Shown: piece after piece, positions 30,146 to 41,241 of the stretch | Position numbering within the stretch: the stretch's first letter is position 1 | Layout: each line of letters opens with the position of its first letter | Source of the DNA: Sphingobium sp. CR2-8 | GTDB lineage: Bacteria > Pseudomonadota > Alphaproteobacteria > Sphingomonadales > Sphingomonadaceae | NCBI RefSeq assembly: GCF_035818615.1 | Contig: NZ_JAYKZY010000002.1 | Location: 622,501 to 686,500, forward strand | Reading direction: 5' to 3' | DNA length: 64,000 bases | The notes under the pieces: model-generated | What the model saw: the letters and a program-made list of their open reading frames with translations, nothing else | Told to the model about the DNA's origin: nothing | Database searches by the model: none | Translations under genes and position numbers: made by a program

Positions 30146-30214
30146 AGTTGCGCGAACGGGCGCTGCTCGCTAGAGAGCGCCCTTCGCTTTCACAGAAATA
30201 TTGGGGAGAAGGCC

Positions 30215-30958
30215 GTGGCCGGCCATTCCAAATTCAAGAACATCATGCATCGCAAGGGCGCGCAGGACAAGAAGCGCTCCTCGATGTTCTCCAAGCTCAG
30301 CCGCGAAATCACCGTCGCGGCCAAGATGGGCATGCCCGACCCGGACATGAATCCGCGTCTGCGCCTGGCGGTCAACGCCGCCAAGGCCCAGTCCATGCCC
30401 AAGGATAATATCCAGCGCGCGATCGACAAGGCGAACGCGGCGGGCGGCGAGAATTATGAAGAGGTGCGCTATGAGGGCTATGGTCCCGCAGGCATCGCCA
30501 TCATCGTCGAGGCGCTGACCGACAATCGCAACCGCACCGCGACCAATGTCCGCACCGCCTTTTCGAAAAATGGTGGCAATCTGGGTGCGTCGGGTGCGGT
30601 CAGCCACGGCTTCGACCGGGTGGGCCTGATCACCTATCCCGCCAGCGCCGGGGACGCCGACGCGATCTTCGAAGCCGCGCTGGAAGCGGGCGCGGAAGAT
30701 GTGTCGTCCAACGAGGACGAGCATGAAATCTGGACCGCGATGGACGCACTGCACGAAGTCGCCAAGGGCCTGGAAGCCACGCTCGGCGCTGCCGACAGCG
30801 CCAAGCTCGCCTGGAAGCCGCAGACCACGATGGAAGTCGATGAATCCAACGCCGCGACCCTGCTCAAGCTGGTCGACGCGCTGGAGGATGACGACGACGT
30901 CCAGACCGTCTGGGGCAATTATGAAGTGTCCGACGACGTGATGGAGAAACTGGGTTGA
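30215..30958 (+). CDS. yebC: YebC/PmpR family regulator or translation factor
   Basis: 247 aa with a GTG start at 30215 behind GGGGAGAAGG. The N-terminus [20 protein letters not shown] is the family signature, with [20 protein letters not shown] and [17 protein letters not shown] further on. Once described as transcription factors, members have more recently been shown to relieve ribosome stalling at proline stretches. Directly upstream of ruvC, as in many bacteria. Confidence 0.95.
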   Translation: MAGHSKFKNIMHRKGAQDKKRSSMFSKLSREITVAAKMGMPDPDMNPRLRLAVNAAKAQSMPKDNIQRAIDKANAAGGENYEEVRYEGYGPAGIAIIVEALTDNRNRTATNVRTAFSKNGGNLGASGAVSHGFDRVGLITYPASAGDADAIFEAALEAGAEDVSSNEDEHEIWTAMDALHEVAKGLEATLGAADSAKLAWKPQTTMEVDESNAATLLKLVDALEDDDDVQTVWGNYEVSDDVMEKLG

Positions 30959-30995
30959 TGATCTTGCCCTCTCCCTTTGGGGGAGAGGATAGATC

Positions 30996-31487
30996 ATGAT
31001 CCTTCTTGGGCTCGACCCCGGCCTCGGCACGACCGGCTGGGGCCTGATCGCGGCGGACGGCAATCGGCTGACCCATATCGCCAATGGCCAGATCAAGACG
31101 GACAGCGCAATGGCGCTGGCGACGCGCCTGTTGGCGCTCGACCTGGCGCTGACGGACCTGATCCTGGAGCATAGGCCCGATGGCGCGGCGGTCGAGGAGG
31201 TGTTCGTCAACGTCAATCCGCAATCGACGCTCAAACTGGGTCAGGCGCGCGGCGTGATCCTGCTCAACGCATCGCGTTCGGGCATGGAAGTGGGCGAATA
31301 TGCCGCCCGTCTCGTCAAGAAATCGGTCGTGGGCGTCGGCAACGCGTCGAAGGATCAGGTCCATGCCATGGTGCAGCGCCTGTTGCCCGGCGCGAAGATC
31401 GCGGGGCCGGACGCGTCGGACGCCTTGGCCGTGGCGATCACCCACGCCCATCATCTGGCGAGCGCGCGCCGCATCCCGACACGCTAA
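30996..31487 (+). CDS. ruvC: Holliday junction endonuclease RuvC
   Basis: 163 aa. Catalytic acidic residues in [12 protein letters not shown] (first Asp), [13 protein letters not shown] (Glu), and [17 protein letters not shown] (last two Asp). Works with RuvAB to resolve four-way junctions. Follows yebC after a short GC hairpin (about 30966-30987). Here ruvA and ruvB do not follow; a minus-strand gene does, so RuvAB must be encoded elsewhere. Confidence 0.96.
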   Translation: MILLGLDPGLGTTGWGLIAADGNRLTHIANGQIKTDSAMALATRLLALDLALTDLILEHRPDGAAVEEVFVNVNPQSTLKLGQARGVILLNASRSGMEVGEYAARLVKKSVVGVGNASKDQVHAMVQRLLPGAKIAGPDASDALAVAITHAHHLASARRIPTR

Positions 31488-31548
31488 AAGTCAGCCGACC
31501 TCCTATCCGGTATGGCCCGAACCGATTTCGGCAACTGATGTTCCCCTG

Positions 31549-32271
31549 TTACCCGAACACTTCGCCCAGAAAATCCACCATCGACCGGAAGCTGCGCCGG
31601 TCGGCGTCGGGGCTGTAGGCCAGCCCCTTTCCCGGCATGTTGACGGCTTCGTCGGTGAAGGCGTGGCCGGTATGGCCATAGGCGTGGATCTGCCAGTCGC
31701 ATCCCGCTTCCGTCAGTTCCTTCGCCAGCCCGACCGTCGCTTGCGGCTGCGCGATCGGATCGTCCCAACCGTGACAGACCAGCAGCTTCGCGCCGATCGT
31801 CGCAGAGGGGAAGGGCGGCGCATCATAGACACCATGGAAGCTGACGCCGCCTGCGATGTCCGCGCCTGATCGCGCCAGGTCGAGCACGCACTTGCCACCG
31901 AAGCAGAAGCCGATCGCCGCCGTTCGGCTGGCATCGACCTGCGCCAACCCTTTGAGCGCCGCATGCGCGCCGTTCACCCGGTCGCGCAGCAGTGCGCGGT
32001 CGGCGTTGAGCAGGTTCATATAACGCGCCGCATCGGCATCGGCGCGGCTGGAGCGCTTGCCCTGGCCGAACATGTCGGCGACCAGCACCGCATAGCCCAG
32101 CGCCGCGACTTTCTCCGCATAGACGAAATCGGCTTCCTTGGCGCCCAGCACATTGGGGAAGAGCAGAATGCCGGGGCGCGCGCCAGCGGCGTCATCCGAT
32201 ATGGCGACATGCTCGAAGGGTTCGCCGCCCATGTCCTGAACGATGACGGTGCGCGTGATGGTCATGATCAA
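31549..32271 (-). CDS. Dienelactone hydrolase family protein
   Basis: 240 aa alpha/beta hydrolase. Catalytic Cys in AIGFCFGGKCVLDLAR, Asp in VCHGWDDPIAQP, His in HAYGHTGHAFTDEA, which is the Cys-Asp-His triad of the family. Members hydrolyse dienelactones or other small esters; the substrate here is not indicated. Fourteen bases downstream of prmA on the same strand. Confidence 0.92.
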   Translation of the reverse strand: MIMTITRTVIVQDMGGEPFEHVAISDDAAGARPGILLFPNVLGAKEADFVYAEKVAALGYAVLVADMFGQGKRSSRADADAARYMNLLNADRALLRDRVNGAHAALKGLAQVDASRTAAIGFCFGGKCVLDLARSGADIAGGVSFHGVYDAPPFPSATIGAKLLVCHGWDDPIAQPQATVGLAKELTEAGCDWQIHAYGHTGHAFTDEAVNMPGKGLAYSPDADRRSFRSMVDFLGEVFG

Positions 32272-32285
32272 TTCCTTGGTGAAGG

Positions 32286-33296
32286 TCAGATGCTGCCGAA
32301 ACCGGGCGCTTCACCCCGCGCGCCGGCGTCGATGCGTTTGGGCCGCTTCCACCCGATGCTTGGCCGCTTGCGCAGGCGCAGGGTCGGCCATTCGCCGCGG
32401 TCGCTGCGTTCGGCCAGGCGCATGCCCTGCGCGCGATAGGCGGCGATCACCGCGTCGGCCTGCTGGTTCAGCAGCCCGGCCAGCACGATGGTGCCGCCAT
32501 CCTCCACCAGCGCGCAGAGCGTCGGCGCCAGTTCGATCAGCGGCCCGGCCAGGATATTGGCGATCAGCAGGTCGTAGGGCGCGCGGCCGATCAGCGCCGG
32601 GTGATTGCCACCCGCCGCCGTCACCAGCGCCAGCCGCCCCGCCCCATCGCCCAGCGCGACGCCGTTGGCGCGGGCGTTGTCGGCGCTGATTTCCACCGCG
32701 ACGGCGTCGATGTCCGACGCGATCGCATGGGCGTGGGGCCACAGGTTGAGCGCGGCGAAGGCAAGCAGTCCGGTGCCGGTGCCGATATCGGCAACATGGC
32801 GAAAGCGCATGCCCACGCGGCGCATCCGGTCCAGCATGGCGAGGCAGCCTGCGGTCGTTTCATGCTGCCCGGTGCCAAAGGCGCGGCCCGCCTCGATCAG
32901 CAGGTTGACGTGGCCGGGCAGTTCCGGATCGCTGGCGATATTGCGCACGTGGAAGCGCCCTGCCGTCACCGGCTCCAGCCCCTGCTGGCTCAGCGTAACC
33001 CAATCCTGTTCGGGCAGCGCCTCGACCACCGGCTTGATCCGCGCCGCGCTGGGCGCCAGCGTCTTGAGAAGCTTGATCGCTGCAGGGCTTGGTTCGCCTT
33101 CGAAATAGGCGTCGAGCTGCCACATCGTGTCGTCGTCGGGCGTCGCCTCGCTGGTCATCAGCACCGGCGGATGCTCCATCATCGCGAAAGCCGCGATATC
33201 GCCGTCGAGCGCTTCGGCTTCGGCGCGGGTGCAGGGCAGGGTGACTTTCCAGCTTTGTGCTGGATTAGTCAGATTGGGGGATGCGACATCGTTCAT
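32286..33296 (-). CDS. prmA: Ribosomal protein L11 methyltransferase
   Basis: 336 aa. SAM motif I ADIGTGTGLLAFAALNL, the AFGTGQHETTAGCLAMLD segment and the NILAGPLIELAP motif identify PrmA, which trimethylates L11 (RplK). The N-terminal substrate-recognition domain is present. It has a short basic C-terminal extension (RKRPSIGWKRPKRIDAGARG) seen in sphingomonads. Lies between an MCP gene and a DLH gene. Confidence 0.93.
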   Translation of the reverse strand: MNDVASPNLTNPAQSWKVTLPCTRAEAEALDGDIAAFAMMEHPPVLMTSEATPDDDTMWQLDAYFEGEPSPAAIKLLKTLAPSAARIKPVVEALPEQDWVTLSQQGLEPVTAGRFHVRNIASDPELPGHVNLLIEAGRAFGTGQHETTAGCLAMLDRMRRVGMRFRHVADIGTGTGLLAFAALNLWPHAHAIASDIDAVAVEISADNARANGVALGDGAGRLALVTAAGGNHPALIGRAPYDLLIANILAGPLIELAPTLCALVEDGGTIVLAGLLNQQADAVIAAYRAQGMRLAERSDRGEWPTLRLRKRPSIGWKRPKRIDAGARGEAPGFGSI

Positions 33297-33334
33297 CCCG
33301 CGCCTTTACCCCAGCGAACGGGGCAGGGGAAGCG

Positions 33335-34669
33335 TCAGGCCACCTGGCGCCCGAAGTCCGACGACGCGTTGCGCAGGCTGGCGAGCTTGCCCTCCACGCT
33401 CACGAAGCCGCGCTCCAGCTGGTCGATTTCCGACGCCACGACCTCGGTATCCTGGCGGATCGCCGAAATGGTGGTCGACATCGAATCGGCCGCCAGCGCG
33501 GTTTCGTCCACGGCGGCGGTGATCATCGTGACGGTCTGCGCCTGCGCGTCCATGGCGTGGCGGATGCGTTCGGCGCTCGCCTTCACTTCGCCCACCGTAT
33601 CGCGGATACGCTCGTTGGTTTCCACCGACTGGCGCGTCGACGCCTGGATGTCGGCGATCTTGCCCGCAATCTCGTCCGTCGCGCGCGCGGTCTGGTTCGC
33701 CAGGCTCTTCACTTCCTGCGCGACGACGGCGAAGCCGCGTCCCGCGTCCCCGGCGCGCGCCGCCTCGATCGTGGCGTTGAGCGCCAGCAAATTGGTCTGC
33801 CCGGCAATGTCGCGGATCAGGCCCAGGATCGATTCGATCGACTTGGCGTGGTCCGACAAAGTGGACGACATCGACACCGCGTCGCCCGACTGGGTGGAGG
33901 CGCGCTGGGCCACTTCGGCCGCGCTTTCCACTTCGGTGCGGGCGTCCTCGATCGCGCGGATGAGGCCGGCGGAGGTGCGGGCGGCTTCGCGCATGGCGAG
34001 CGCGGACTGTTCGGCGGCAGCGGCGACTTCGGACGCCTTGCCCAGCATGCCGCGCGTGGCGGCGGACGCGTCCTTGGCCTGTTCGCGGAGCGATTCGCCC
34101 AATTTGGACGCGCCGTCGATCTCGCCGACGATTCGCTGTTCGAACAAAGTGCCATAGCGCTGGCGCTCGATGCGCTGCGCCTCGGCCAGGTCGTTCGCCA
34201 GCACATTGCTCATGAAACCCGAATCGATCATCGCGACCTGCAGCATCATACGCAGCAATCGGCGGCAACGCGCGTCATCGGCATGGCACCGTTCCCAGAT
34301 CAGGTCGGTGACGCGTTCGTTGGCGGCGGCGACCGCGTTCAGCACCGCGCGCACCGACACGTCGTGCTTGCGCGCATGCCGCACACAGTCGGCGGCGGAC
34401 CGCGCCCAGCGCCCCTCCGCAAAATGCAGCAGCTTTTCGCGCACATAATTGTCCGCTTCCCGCTCGATCCGCGCGATGATCGCACTGCCCAGCCGGTCCT
34501 TCAAACCGGTTTCCTGCATATAGCTGGCGAAGAAGGCCGCGCCCACGCTGCCCAGATCGTCCCCGATCAATTCGCCCACTTCACGGGCGTTACGGGCGAT
34601 CGCGCCGCTAGGATCGACTTCCGCCATATAGTCGGATGTGGCGACGGCGGTGGATAGGCTGAACGGCAT
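33335..34669 (-). CDS. Soluble methyl-accepting chemotaxis protein with globin-like sensor
   Basis: 444 aa, no membrane segments. Residues about 1-180 resemble the protoglobin/globin-coupled sensor domain, with a candidate proximal His in [18 protein letters not shown]. This assignment is weaker than that of the rest. The C-terminal half is a standard MCP signalling coiled coil whose hairpin tip reads [20 protein letters not shown] then [20 protein letters not shown]. Expected to sense oxygen or redox and signal through CheA. Upstream of prmA by 38 bases. Confidence 0.85.
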   Translation of the reverse strand: MPFSLSTAVATSDYMAEVDPSGAIARNAREVGELIGDDLGSVGAAFFASYMQETGLKDRLGSAIIARIEREADNYVREKLLHFAEGRWARSAADCVRHARKHDVSVRAVLNAVAAANERVTDLIWERCHADDARCRRLLRMMLQVAMIDSGFMSNVLANDLAEAQRIERQRYGTLFEQRIVGEIDGASKLGESLREQAKDASAATRGMLGKASEVAAAAEQSALAMREAARTSAGLIRAIEDARTEVESAAEVAQRASTQSGDAVSMSSTLSDHAKSIESILGLIRDIAGQTNLLALNATIEAARAGDAGRGFAVVAQEVKSLANQTARATDEIAGKIADIQASTRQSVETNERIRDTVGEVKASAERIRHAMDAQAQTVTMITAAVDETALAADSMSTTISAIRQDTEVVASEIDQLERGFVSVEGKLASLRNASSDFGRQVA

Positions 34670-34865
34670 GCGGGGTCGGCCCTTGCTGATGACGTGATCG
34701 GTTCGGGCCTGATCTTAACGCCGGTTGGTTAATCACTTCTTATGCTTGGCGGGCAGGATGGTCGAAAGCGATCGGGGCAATCTCTACGCTCCGCTTCTTG
34801 CCCTATGGACGTATCGCTCTTAAGGGGGGCGGACTCAGGGTAAGTAGCTAAGGACTAGGGTAGAC

Positions 34866-35261
34866 ATGGCGCGTTCCAACAGCCGGCCGCTCTCGCCGCA
34901 TTTGACGATCTGGAAATGGGGACCGGCCATGGCCGTCTCCATCATGCACCGCGTAACCGGCAACGGGCTGGCGACCGCCGGCGCGCTCGGCCTCATCTGG
35001 TGGCTGATGGCCGCCGCGACCGGGCCGGAAGCGTATGCGACCTTCGTGAAATGCGCGACCTCGCCGATCGGCTATCTGGTGATGATCGGCCTCAGCTGGT
35101 TCTTCTTCCAGCATCTTTTCTCGGGTCTGCGGCACTTCGTGCTGGATATGGGCGCGGGTTATGAGCTGAAGAATAACAAGATGTGGTCGCTCGCGACTTT
35201 CGTCGCCTCGCTGCTCGTCACCGGCCTTGTCTGGCTCTTCATCTTCGGAAAGGCCTTCTAA
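34866..35261 (+). CDS. sdhC: Succinate dehydrogenase cytochrome b556 subunit
   Basis: 131 aa, three membrane helices (about 30-50, 67-87, 108-128). Family motifs: RPLSPHLTIWKW, SIMHRVTGNGL and the heme-ligand His in FSGLRHFVLDMG. Anchors complex II in the membrane and carries the quinone site with SdhD. Its stop shares a base with the sdhD start (TAATG). Confidence 0.95.
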   Translation: MARSNSRPLSPHLTIWKWGPAMAVSIMHRVTGNGLATAGALGLIWWLMAAATGPEAYATFVKCATSPIGYLVMIGLSWFFFQHLFSGLRHFVLDMGAGYELKNNKMWSLATFVASLLVTGLVWLFIFGKAF

Positions 35262-35653
35262 TGGGCAACGGTACTGGTATCGGCCGCGTCCGTGGCCTGG
35301 GTTCGGCGCGTCACGGCGCCCATCACTGGCTGGCGCAGCGCTACACGGCCGTCGGCAATCTGCTGCTGACCCTGTGGCTGCTCTTCAGCCTGCTCAGCCT
35401 GCCCGGCCTGGATTATGAAAGCGTCGTCGGCTGGATTGCCAACCCGCTGGTCGCCGTGCCGCTGATGCTGATGATCGTCAGCATCTTCTGGCATCTGCGT
35501 CTGGGCATGCAGGTGATGCTGGAGGATTATGTCCATGACAAGGGTCTGGCCTTCTTCTCCATGCTCCTGCTCAATTTCTATGCCTTTGGCGGCGCGGCCG
35601 CGGGCGTCTTCGCGATCGCCAAGATCGCCTTCATTGGGGTCGTCAAGCCATGA
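35261..35653 (+). CDS. sdhD: Succinate dehydrogenase membrane anchor subunit
   Basis: 130 aa from ATG 35261 ([20 protein letters not shown]). Three membrane helices, the [13 protein letters not shown] quinone-site region and [16 protein letters not shown] carrying a conserved His and Asp-Tyr. A longer reading from 35183 overlaps sdhC out of frame and is not supported. Overlaps sdhA by 4 bases. Confidence 0.95.
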   Translation: MGNGTGIGRVRGLGSARHGAHHWLAQRYTAVGNLLLTLWLLFSLLSLPGLDYESVVGWIANPLVAVPLMLMIVSIFWHLRLGMQVMLEDYVHDKGLAFFSMLLLNFYAFGGAAAGVFAIAKIAFIGVVKP

Positions 35654-37464
35654 CCGAAGCCTATAAGATCATCGACCACACCTACGACACGGTCGTCGTG
35701 GGCGCGGGCGGCTCCGGCCTGCGCGCGACCATGGGCAGCGCCGAAGCGGGCCTCAAGACCGCCTGCATCACCAAGCTGTTTCCGACCCGGTCGCACACCG
35801 TGGCGGCGCAGGGCGGCATCGCCGCGTCGCTGGGCAATAATTCGCCCGACCACTGGACCTGGCACATGTACGACACCGTCAAGGGGTCCGACTGGCTGGG
35901 CGATCAGGACGCGATCGAATATATGGTGCGCGAAGCGCCCGCCGCCGTGATCGAACTGGAACATGCCGGCGTGCCGTTCAGCCGCAACGAGGACGGGACC
36001 ATCTACCAGCGTCCCTTCGGCGGTCACATGCAGAATATGGGCGCCGGCCCGCCGGTGCAGCGCACCTGCGCCGCGGCCGACCGTACCGGCCACGCCATGC
36101 TGCACGCGCTCTATCAGCAGTCGCTGAAATATGACGCGGACTTCTACATCGAATATTTCGCCATCGACCTCATCATGGAAGATGGCCCGAACGGCAAGGA
36201 ATGCCGCGGCGTCATCGCCATCTGCATGGAGGATGGCAGCATCCACCGCTTCCGCAGCCATGCCGTCGTGCTGGCGACGGGCGGCTATGGCCGCGCCTAT
36301 TTCTCCGCCACTTCGGCGCATAGCTGCACCGGCGACGGTGGCGGCATGGTGCTGCGCGCGGGCCTGCCGCTCCAGGATCTGGAGTTCGTGCAGTTCCACC
36401 CGACCGGCATCTACGGCGCGGGCGTGCTGATCACCGAAGGCGCACGGGGCGAGGGCGGATACCTCACCAACTCGGAAGGCGAGCGTTTCATGGAACGCTA
36501 TGCCCCGTCGGCCAAGGATCTGGCGTCGCGCGACGTCGTATCGCGCTCGATGGCGATGGAAATGCGCGAAGGGCGCGGTGTCGGCGAGCATAAGGATCAT
36601 ATCTTCCTGCACCTCGATCATATCGATCCCAAGGTGCTGGCTGAACGCCTGCCCGGCATCACCGAAAGCGGCAAGATCTTCGCGGGCGTCGACCTCACCC
36701 GCCAACCGCTGCCCGTCACGCCGACCGTCCATTACAATATGGGCGGCATCCCCTGTAACTATCATGGTCAGGTCGTGACCAAGGTGGGCGACGATCCCGA
36801 AGTCGTCGTCCCCGGTCTGTTCGCGGTTGGCGAAGCGGCCTGCGTGTCTGTCCATGGCGCGAACCGCCTCGGCTCCAACAGCCTCATCGACCTTGTCGTG
36901 TTCGGCCGCGCCACGGGCCTGTTCCTCAAGGACAATCTCAAGCCCAACGCGCCGCATCGCGCCTTGCCGGAGGGCGCGGCGGACCTGGCGCTCAGCCGCC
37001 TCGACCATTATCGCAACGCCAATGGCTCGACCCCGACGGCGGACATCCGCCTCGACATGCAGCGCACCATGCAGAAGCACGCCGCCGTGTTCCGCGACAG
37101 CGCGCTCCTGTCCGAAGGCGTCAGCCAGATGCAGGCCGTCAACAAGCGGCTCCAGGACGTCAAGGTCACGGATCGCTCGCTGATCTGGAACACCGACCTC
37201 ATCGAAACGCTGGAACTCGACAACCTCATGAGCCAGGCCATCTGCACGATGGAAGGCGCCGAAGCCCGCAAGGAATCGCGCGGCGCCCATGCGCATGAGG
37301 ATTTCCCGAACCGCGACGACGAAAACTGGATGAAGCACACCATCAGCTGGTTCGAAGGCTGGGGTGGGTCGGGCGGCAAGGTGACGCTCGATTACCGGCC
37401 GGTCCACGACTATACGATGACCGACGAAGCGGAATATGTGAAGCCCAAGGCGCGCGTTTACTAG
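35650..37464 (+). CDS. sdhA: Succinate dehydrogenase flavoprotein subunit
   Basis: 604 aa, the family length. N-terminal FAD-binding fold ([20 protein letters not shown]), the covalent FAD His in [18 protein letters not shown], active-site segments [20 protein letters not shown] and the [20 protein letters not shown] region. Oxidises succinate to fumarate in the TCA cycle and respiratory chain. A terminator follows at 37494; the iron-sulfur subunit gene sdhB is not here. Confidence 0.98.
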   Translation: MTEAYKIIDHTYDTVVVGAGGSGLRATMGSAEAGLKTACITKLFPTRSHTVAAQGGIAASLGNNSPDHWTWHMYDTVKGSDWLGDQDAIEYMVREAPAAVIELEHAGVPFSRNEDGTIYQRPFGGHMQNMGAGPPVQRTCAAADRTGHAMLHALYQQSLKYDADFYIEYFAIDLIMEDGPNGKECRGVIAICMEDGSIHRFRSHAVVLATGGYGRAYFSATSAHSCTGDGGGMVLRAGLPLQDLEFVQFHPTGIYGAGVLITEGARGEGGYLTNSEGERFMERYAPSAKDLASRDVVSRSMAMEMREGRGVGEHKDHIFLHLDHIDPKVLAERLPGITESGKIFAGVDLTRQPLPVTPTVHYNMGGIPCNYHGQVVTKVGDDPEVVVPGLFAVGEAACVSVHGANRLGSNSLIDLVVFGRATGLFLKDNLKPNAPHRALPEGAADLALSRLDHYRNANGSTPTADIRLDMQRTMQKHAAVFRDSALLSEGVSQMQAVNKRLQDVKVTDRSLIWNTDLIETLELDNLMSQAICTMEGAEARKESRGAHAHEDFPNRDDENWMKHTISWFEGWGGSGGKVTLDYRPVHDYTMTDEAEYVKPKARVY

Positions 37465-37493
37465 GCGCGCGAGCGGGATCAAGAAGTAAAGAG

Positions 37494-37519
37494 GGCGGGC
37501 CTTAAGGTCCGCCTTTTTT
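37494..37519 (+). terminator. Intrinsic terminator after sdhA
   Basis: Stem GGCGGGCCTT / AAGGTCCGCC with one G-T pair, followed by six T. It ends the sdhCDA unit and reaches the end of the convergent parE gene. Confidence 0.88.
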
Positions 37520-37814
37520 ATTGCAACTTTGGTAGATGCTCTGCGCGTTGATGCAGAATGCGGACGATTTCTATCCCTGTCCCCTGGTGGCGATAATATA
37601 TATTGTGCCGCTCGACACGGAGCTTGCGATATCCGCTGCGAACATCCCCGATCGGGCTACCAATGCCCGCAAAGGCGGCGATCCGATCAACGGCATCGGC
37701 AATCGCAACCAGATAGGCTCTGGCTTGTAATGGCCCCCACTCAGCTTCCGTATAAGTCGCAATTTCAGCCAGATCGCGTTCGGCCGCAGCGGCGAACCTG
37801 ACGGTAACGGTCAC
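37518..37814 (-). CDS. parE: ParE/RelE-family toxin
   Basis: 98 aa, complete. The family pattern is TVRFAAAAERDLAEIATYTE at the start, GSPIGDVRSGYRKLRVERH in the middle and YYRHQGTGIEIVRILHQRAE at the end. ParE toxins poison gyrase and RelE ones cut mRNA; pairing with a ParD-type antitoxin favours ParE. Coupled to the antitoxin by a 4-base overlap. The 3' end overlaps the T-tract of the sdhA terminator. Confidence 0.93.
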   Translation of the reverse strand: MTVTVRFAAAAERDLAEIATYTEAEWGPLQARAYLVAIADAVDRIAAFAGIGSPIGDVRSGYRKLRVERHNIYYRHQGTGIEIVRILHQRAEHLPKLQ

Positions 37815-38053
37815 GCCTCAGAAAACCGGCGATCAATCCATGCCCGCATGTCAAAGTCGGAAAGGAAACCGCTTTCCTCGCCCTCAATCAGTGCCGCGCG
37901 CAATTGCTCCAGTTTTTGCTCTTCCGCCTCCAGCAAGCGAAGGCCTGCGCGAACGACCTCGCTAGTCGATCCATAACGGCCCTCACTGACCTTGCGCTCG
38001 GCAAATTCGCGGAAATGATCGCTGAGGGCGATGGAGGTGGTCTTGCTGCTCAT
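37811..38053 (-). CDS. parD: ParD-family ribbon-helix-helix antitoxin
   Basis: 80 aa. N-terminal ribbon-helix-helix DNA-binding part (SSKTTSIALSDHFREFAERK, then GRYGSTSEVVRAGLRLLE) followed by a toxin-binding tail ending DFDMRAWIDRRFSEA. Neutralises the toxin and represses its own operon. First gene of the pair, with a palindrome just upstream of its start. Confidence 0.93.
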   Translation of the reverse strand: MSSKTTSIALSDHFREFAERKVSEGRYGSTSEVVRAGLRLLEAEEQKLEQLRAALIEGEESGFLSDFDMRAWIDRRFSEA

Positions 38054-38063
38054 GGTCCAACGC

Positions 38064-38078
38064 TACCAAATATTGGTA
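38064..38078 (-). promoter_or_regulatory. Palindromic operator of the parDE operon
   Basis: TACCAA-ATA-TTGGTA, 11 bases upstream of the parD start codon. Position and symmetry fit the ribbon-helix-helix autorepression site, and its A/T centre could also serve as part of the -10 region. Confidence 0.65.
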
Positions 38079-38084
38079 ACCGCT

Positions 38085-38543
38085 TCAACCGAACGGCAAC
38101 AACCCCTCATAAACCGCCAGCCCAGGCTTCCCCGCCACCGCGACGCCCCGCCGCAACAAAAACGTATGCCGCACGATCTCTGCCTGCTGCTCGATCCCAT
38201 AGCGCGCGAACGGCCGCCCCGGCACGACGTCATAACCATAGCGGCAGAAAGGGTGCCGCATCAGCGGCAGCCACCACTTTCCCGACCGTTGCGCCTGCCA
38301 CACATGGGTCATCTCATGGATGAAATGTCCCTGCAGATGCAGCGGCTCCTCACAAAAATCCGCGCAGAACAGGCCGCCGTAGGGGTGAAACCACAGGTCG
38401 CCGTCCGGGGCTATCGTCACATTGCGCGGCTGCAACGGCCACCATTTGCGCTCATGCACTCGCACCCGGCCATAATCGATCGCCCGCCCGAACACGCCCC
38501 GCGCCAGCGCGACCTCGGCCGCCGTCAGCGCCCGGCTGCTCAA
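38085..38543 (-). CDS. Zincin-like protein (Vgr-related / DUF4157-like)
   Basis: 152 aa with HFIHEMTHVWQAQRSGKW, an HExxH zinc-site motif, and a downstream conserved Glu region GIEQQAEIVRHTF as in DUF4157-type and so-called Vgr-related proteins. No signal peptide. Function is not known; homologues are often near export systems, which I do not see here. Overlaps the PCuAC gene by 4 bases, so the two are co-expressed. Confidence 0.75.
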   Translation of the reverse strand: MSSRALTAAEVALARGVFGRAIDYGRVRVHERKWWPLQPRNVTIAPDGDLWFHPYGGLFCADFCEEPLHLQGHFIHEMTHVWQAQRSGKWWLPLMRHPFCRYGYDVVPGRPFARYGIEQQAEIVRHTFLLRRGVAVAGKPGLAVYEGLLPFG

Positions 38544-39028
38544 TGGCCGTCATGCCCTTCCGGCTTGGCCGTGGCAGGCGCACCCGCCGCTTCCGGCTTG
38601 CGGATCACCGCGTCGACCAGCAGCCGGTCGCCATTGCCCATCAGGAAGGTGAACTGCATCTTCCCCCGGCTGATCGCGGTGTCGTTGACGCCCCAGATCA
38701 TCAGATGCTTGCCCCCCGGCGCGAAGGCCACCTGCGCCTTGGGCGGCACGTCGACGCGGTCGAGCCGCTCCATCGTCATCATCCCGTCCTTGTCGATGCT
38801 CTCATGCATCTCGACCTTGAGCGCATAGTCGGTCAGCACCCCGCGCAACTGCGTGCCCGCGTCCCCGCCATGGATGACGAAATAGCCGGCCGAAGGCGTT
38901 TCCTTGTTTGGCGACAGGCGCACCCAGGCCTGGTCGATATAGGATGGCGCGGGGTCGCCGCATGCGCTCAGCGCCATCGGCAGCACCAGCGACGCGGCCA
39001 GGGCGAAAAGGGGGAAGGGCGCGCGCAT
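38540..39028 (-). CDS. PCu(A)C family copper chaperone
   Basis: 162 aa from ATG at 39028 (MRAPFPLFALAASLVLPMAL). Signal with lipobox LSAC, so anchored in the periplasm. Copper ligands lie in KVEMHESIDKDGMMTMERLD and APGGKHLMIWGVN, the H/M-x10-M-x21-HxM spacing of PCuAC. Delivers Cu(I) to cytochrome oxidase CuA. The His-rich tail EGHDGH may add a metal site. An in-frame ATG 13 codons earlier (39067) is less likely. Confidence 0.9.
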   Translation of the reverse strand: MRAPFPLFALAASLVLPMALSACGDPAPSYIDQAWVRLSPNKETPSAGYFVIHGGDAGTQLRGVLTDYALKVEMHESIDKDGMMTMERLDRVDVPPKAQVAFAPGGKHLMIWGVNDTAISRGKMQFTFLMGNGDRLLVDAVIRKPEAAGAPATAKPEGHDGH

Positions 39029-39086
39029 GACTTGGCTCCATGACTGTCTCGTTTCCGGTCGATCCATCAGGTAAACGCCACAGCTT

Positions 39087-39114
39087 CTTGTGCCAAGCGA
39101 AAGCGCGCCTATAT
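39087..39114 (+). promoter_or_regulatory. RpoH (sigma-32) type promoter of dnaK
   Basis: CTTG (39087-39090), 17 bases, CCTATAT (39108-39114), an exact match to the alphaproteobacterial heat-shock form CTTG-N17/18-CYTATnT. Transcription would start near 39121, leaving an 80-base leader before dnaK. Confidence 0.8.
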
Positions 39115-39202
39115 CCCCGTTGCAGACTGGCCTTGCCTTGGCGCTTTAGTGAGGTATGGGGCCGTCAACCGCTGAGTATATTTGGGGTTACAAGAGGAAA
39201 AG

Positions 39203-41104
<1,902 letters not shown>

Positions 41105-41114
41105 ACACCTCCCT

Positions 41115-41138
41115 CCCTCTCCCCGTCCGGGGAGAGGG
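41115..41138. repeat. GC hairpin after dnaK
   Basis: CCCTCTCCCC-GTCC-GGGGAGAGGG, perfect 10-bp stem, with another copy of the right arm at 41141-41151 that could pair alternatively. No T-tract. Similar hairpins occur elsewhere in the window (for example 30966-30987). Confidence 0.7.
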
Positions 41139-41208
41139 CCGGGGAGAGGGGTTTAGCGGCGGTGGTGACGACGGTGATTATTCAGCGATCCAGCCACGCC
41201 GCTTTTCC

Positions 41209-41240
41209 AGCCCTCTTCCCTGACGGGAAGAGGGCTTTTT
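41209..41240 (+). terminator. Terminator-like hairpin directly upstream of dnaJ, containing its ribosome binding site
   Basis: Perfect 12-bp stem AGCCCTCTTCCC / GGGAAGAGGGCT with loop TGAC, followed by TTTT and then A-ATG of dnaJ (41242). The only Shine-Dalgarno-like sequence, AAGAGGG (41228-41234), is in the 3' arm, 7 bases before ATG. It would act both as an intrinsic terminator between dnaK and dnaJ and as a block on dnaJ translation. Confidence 0.7.
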
Positions 41241-41241
41241 A

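Noticed and set aside
35578..37482. 634-codon open frame antisense to sdhA
   Set aside because: sdhA is certain on the plus strand; the mirror frame has no recognisable domain.
41115..41151. CIRCE element near dnaK
   Set aside because: The inverted repeat here is a CCCTCTCCCC hairpin, not TTAGCACTC-N9-GAGTGCTAA; it lies after dnaK and not before it.
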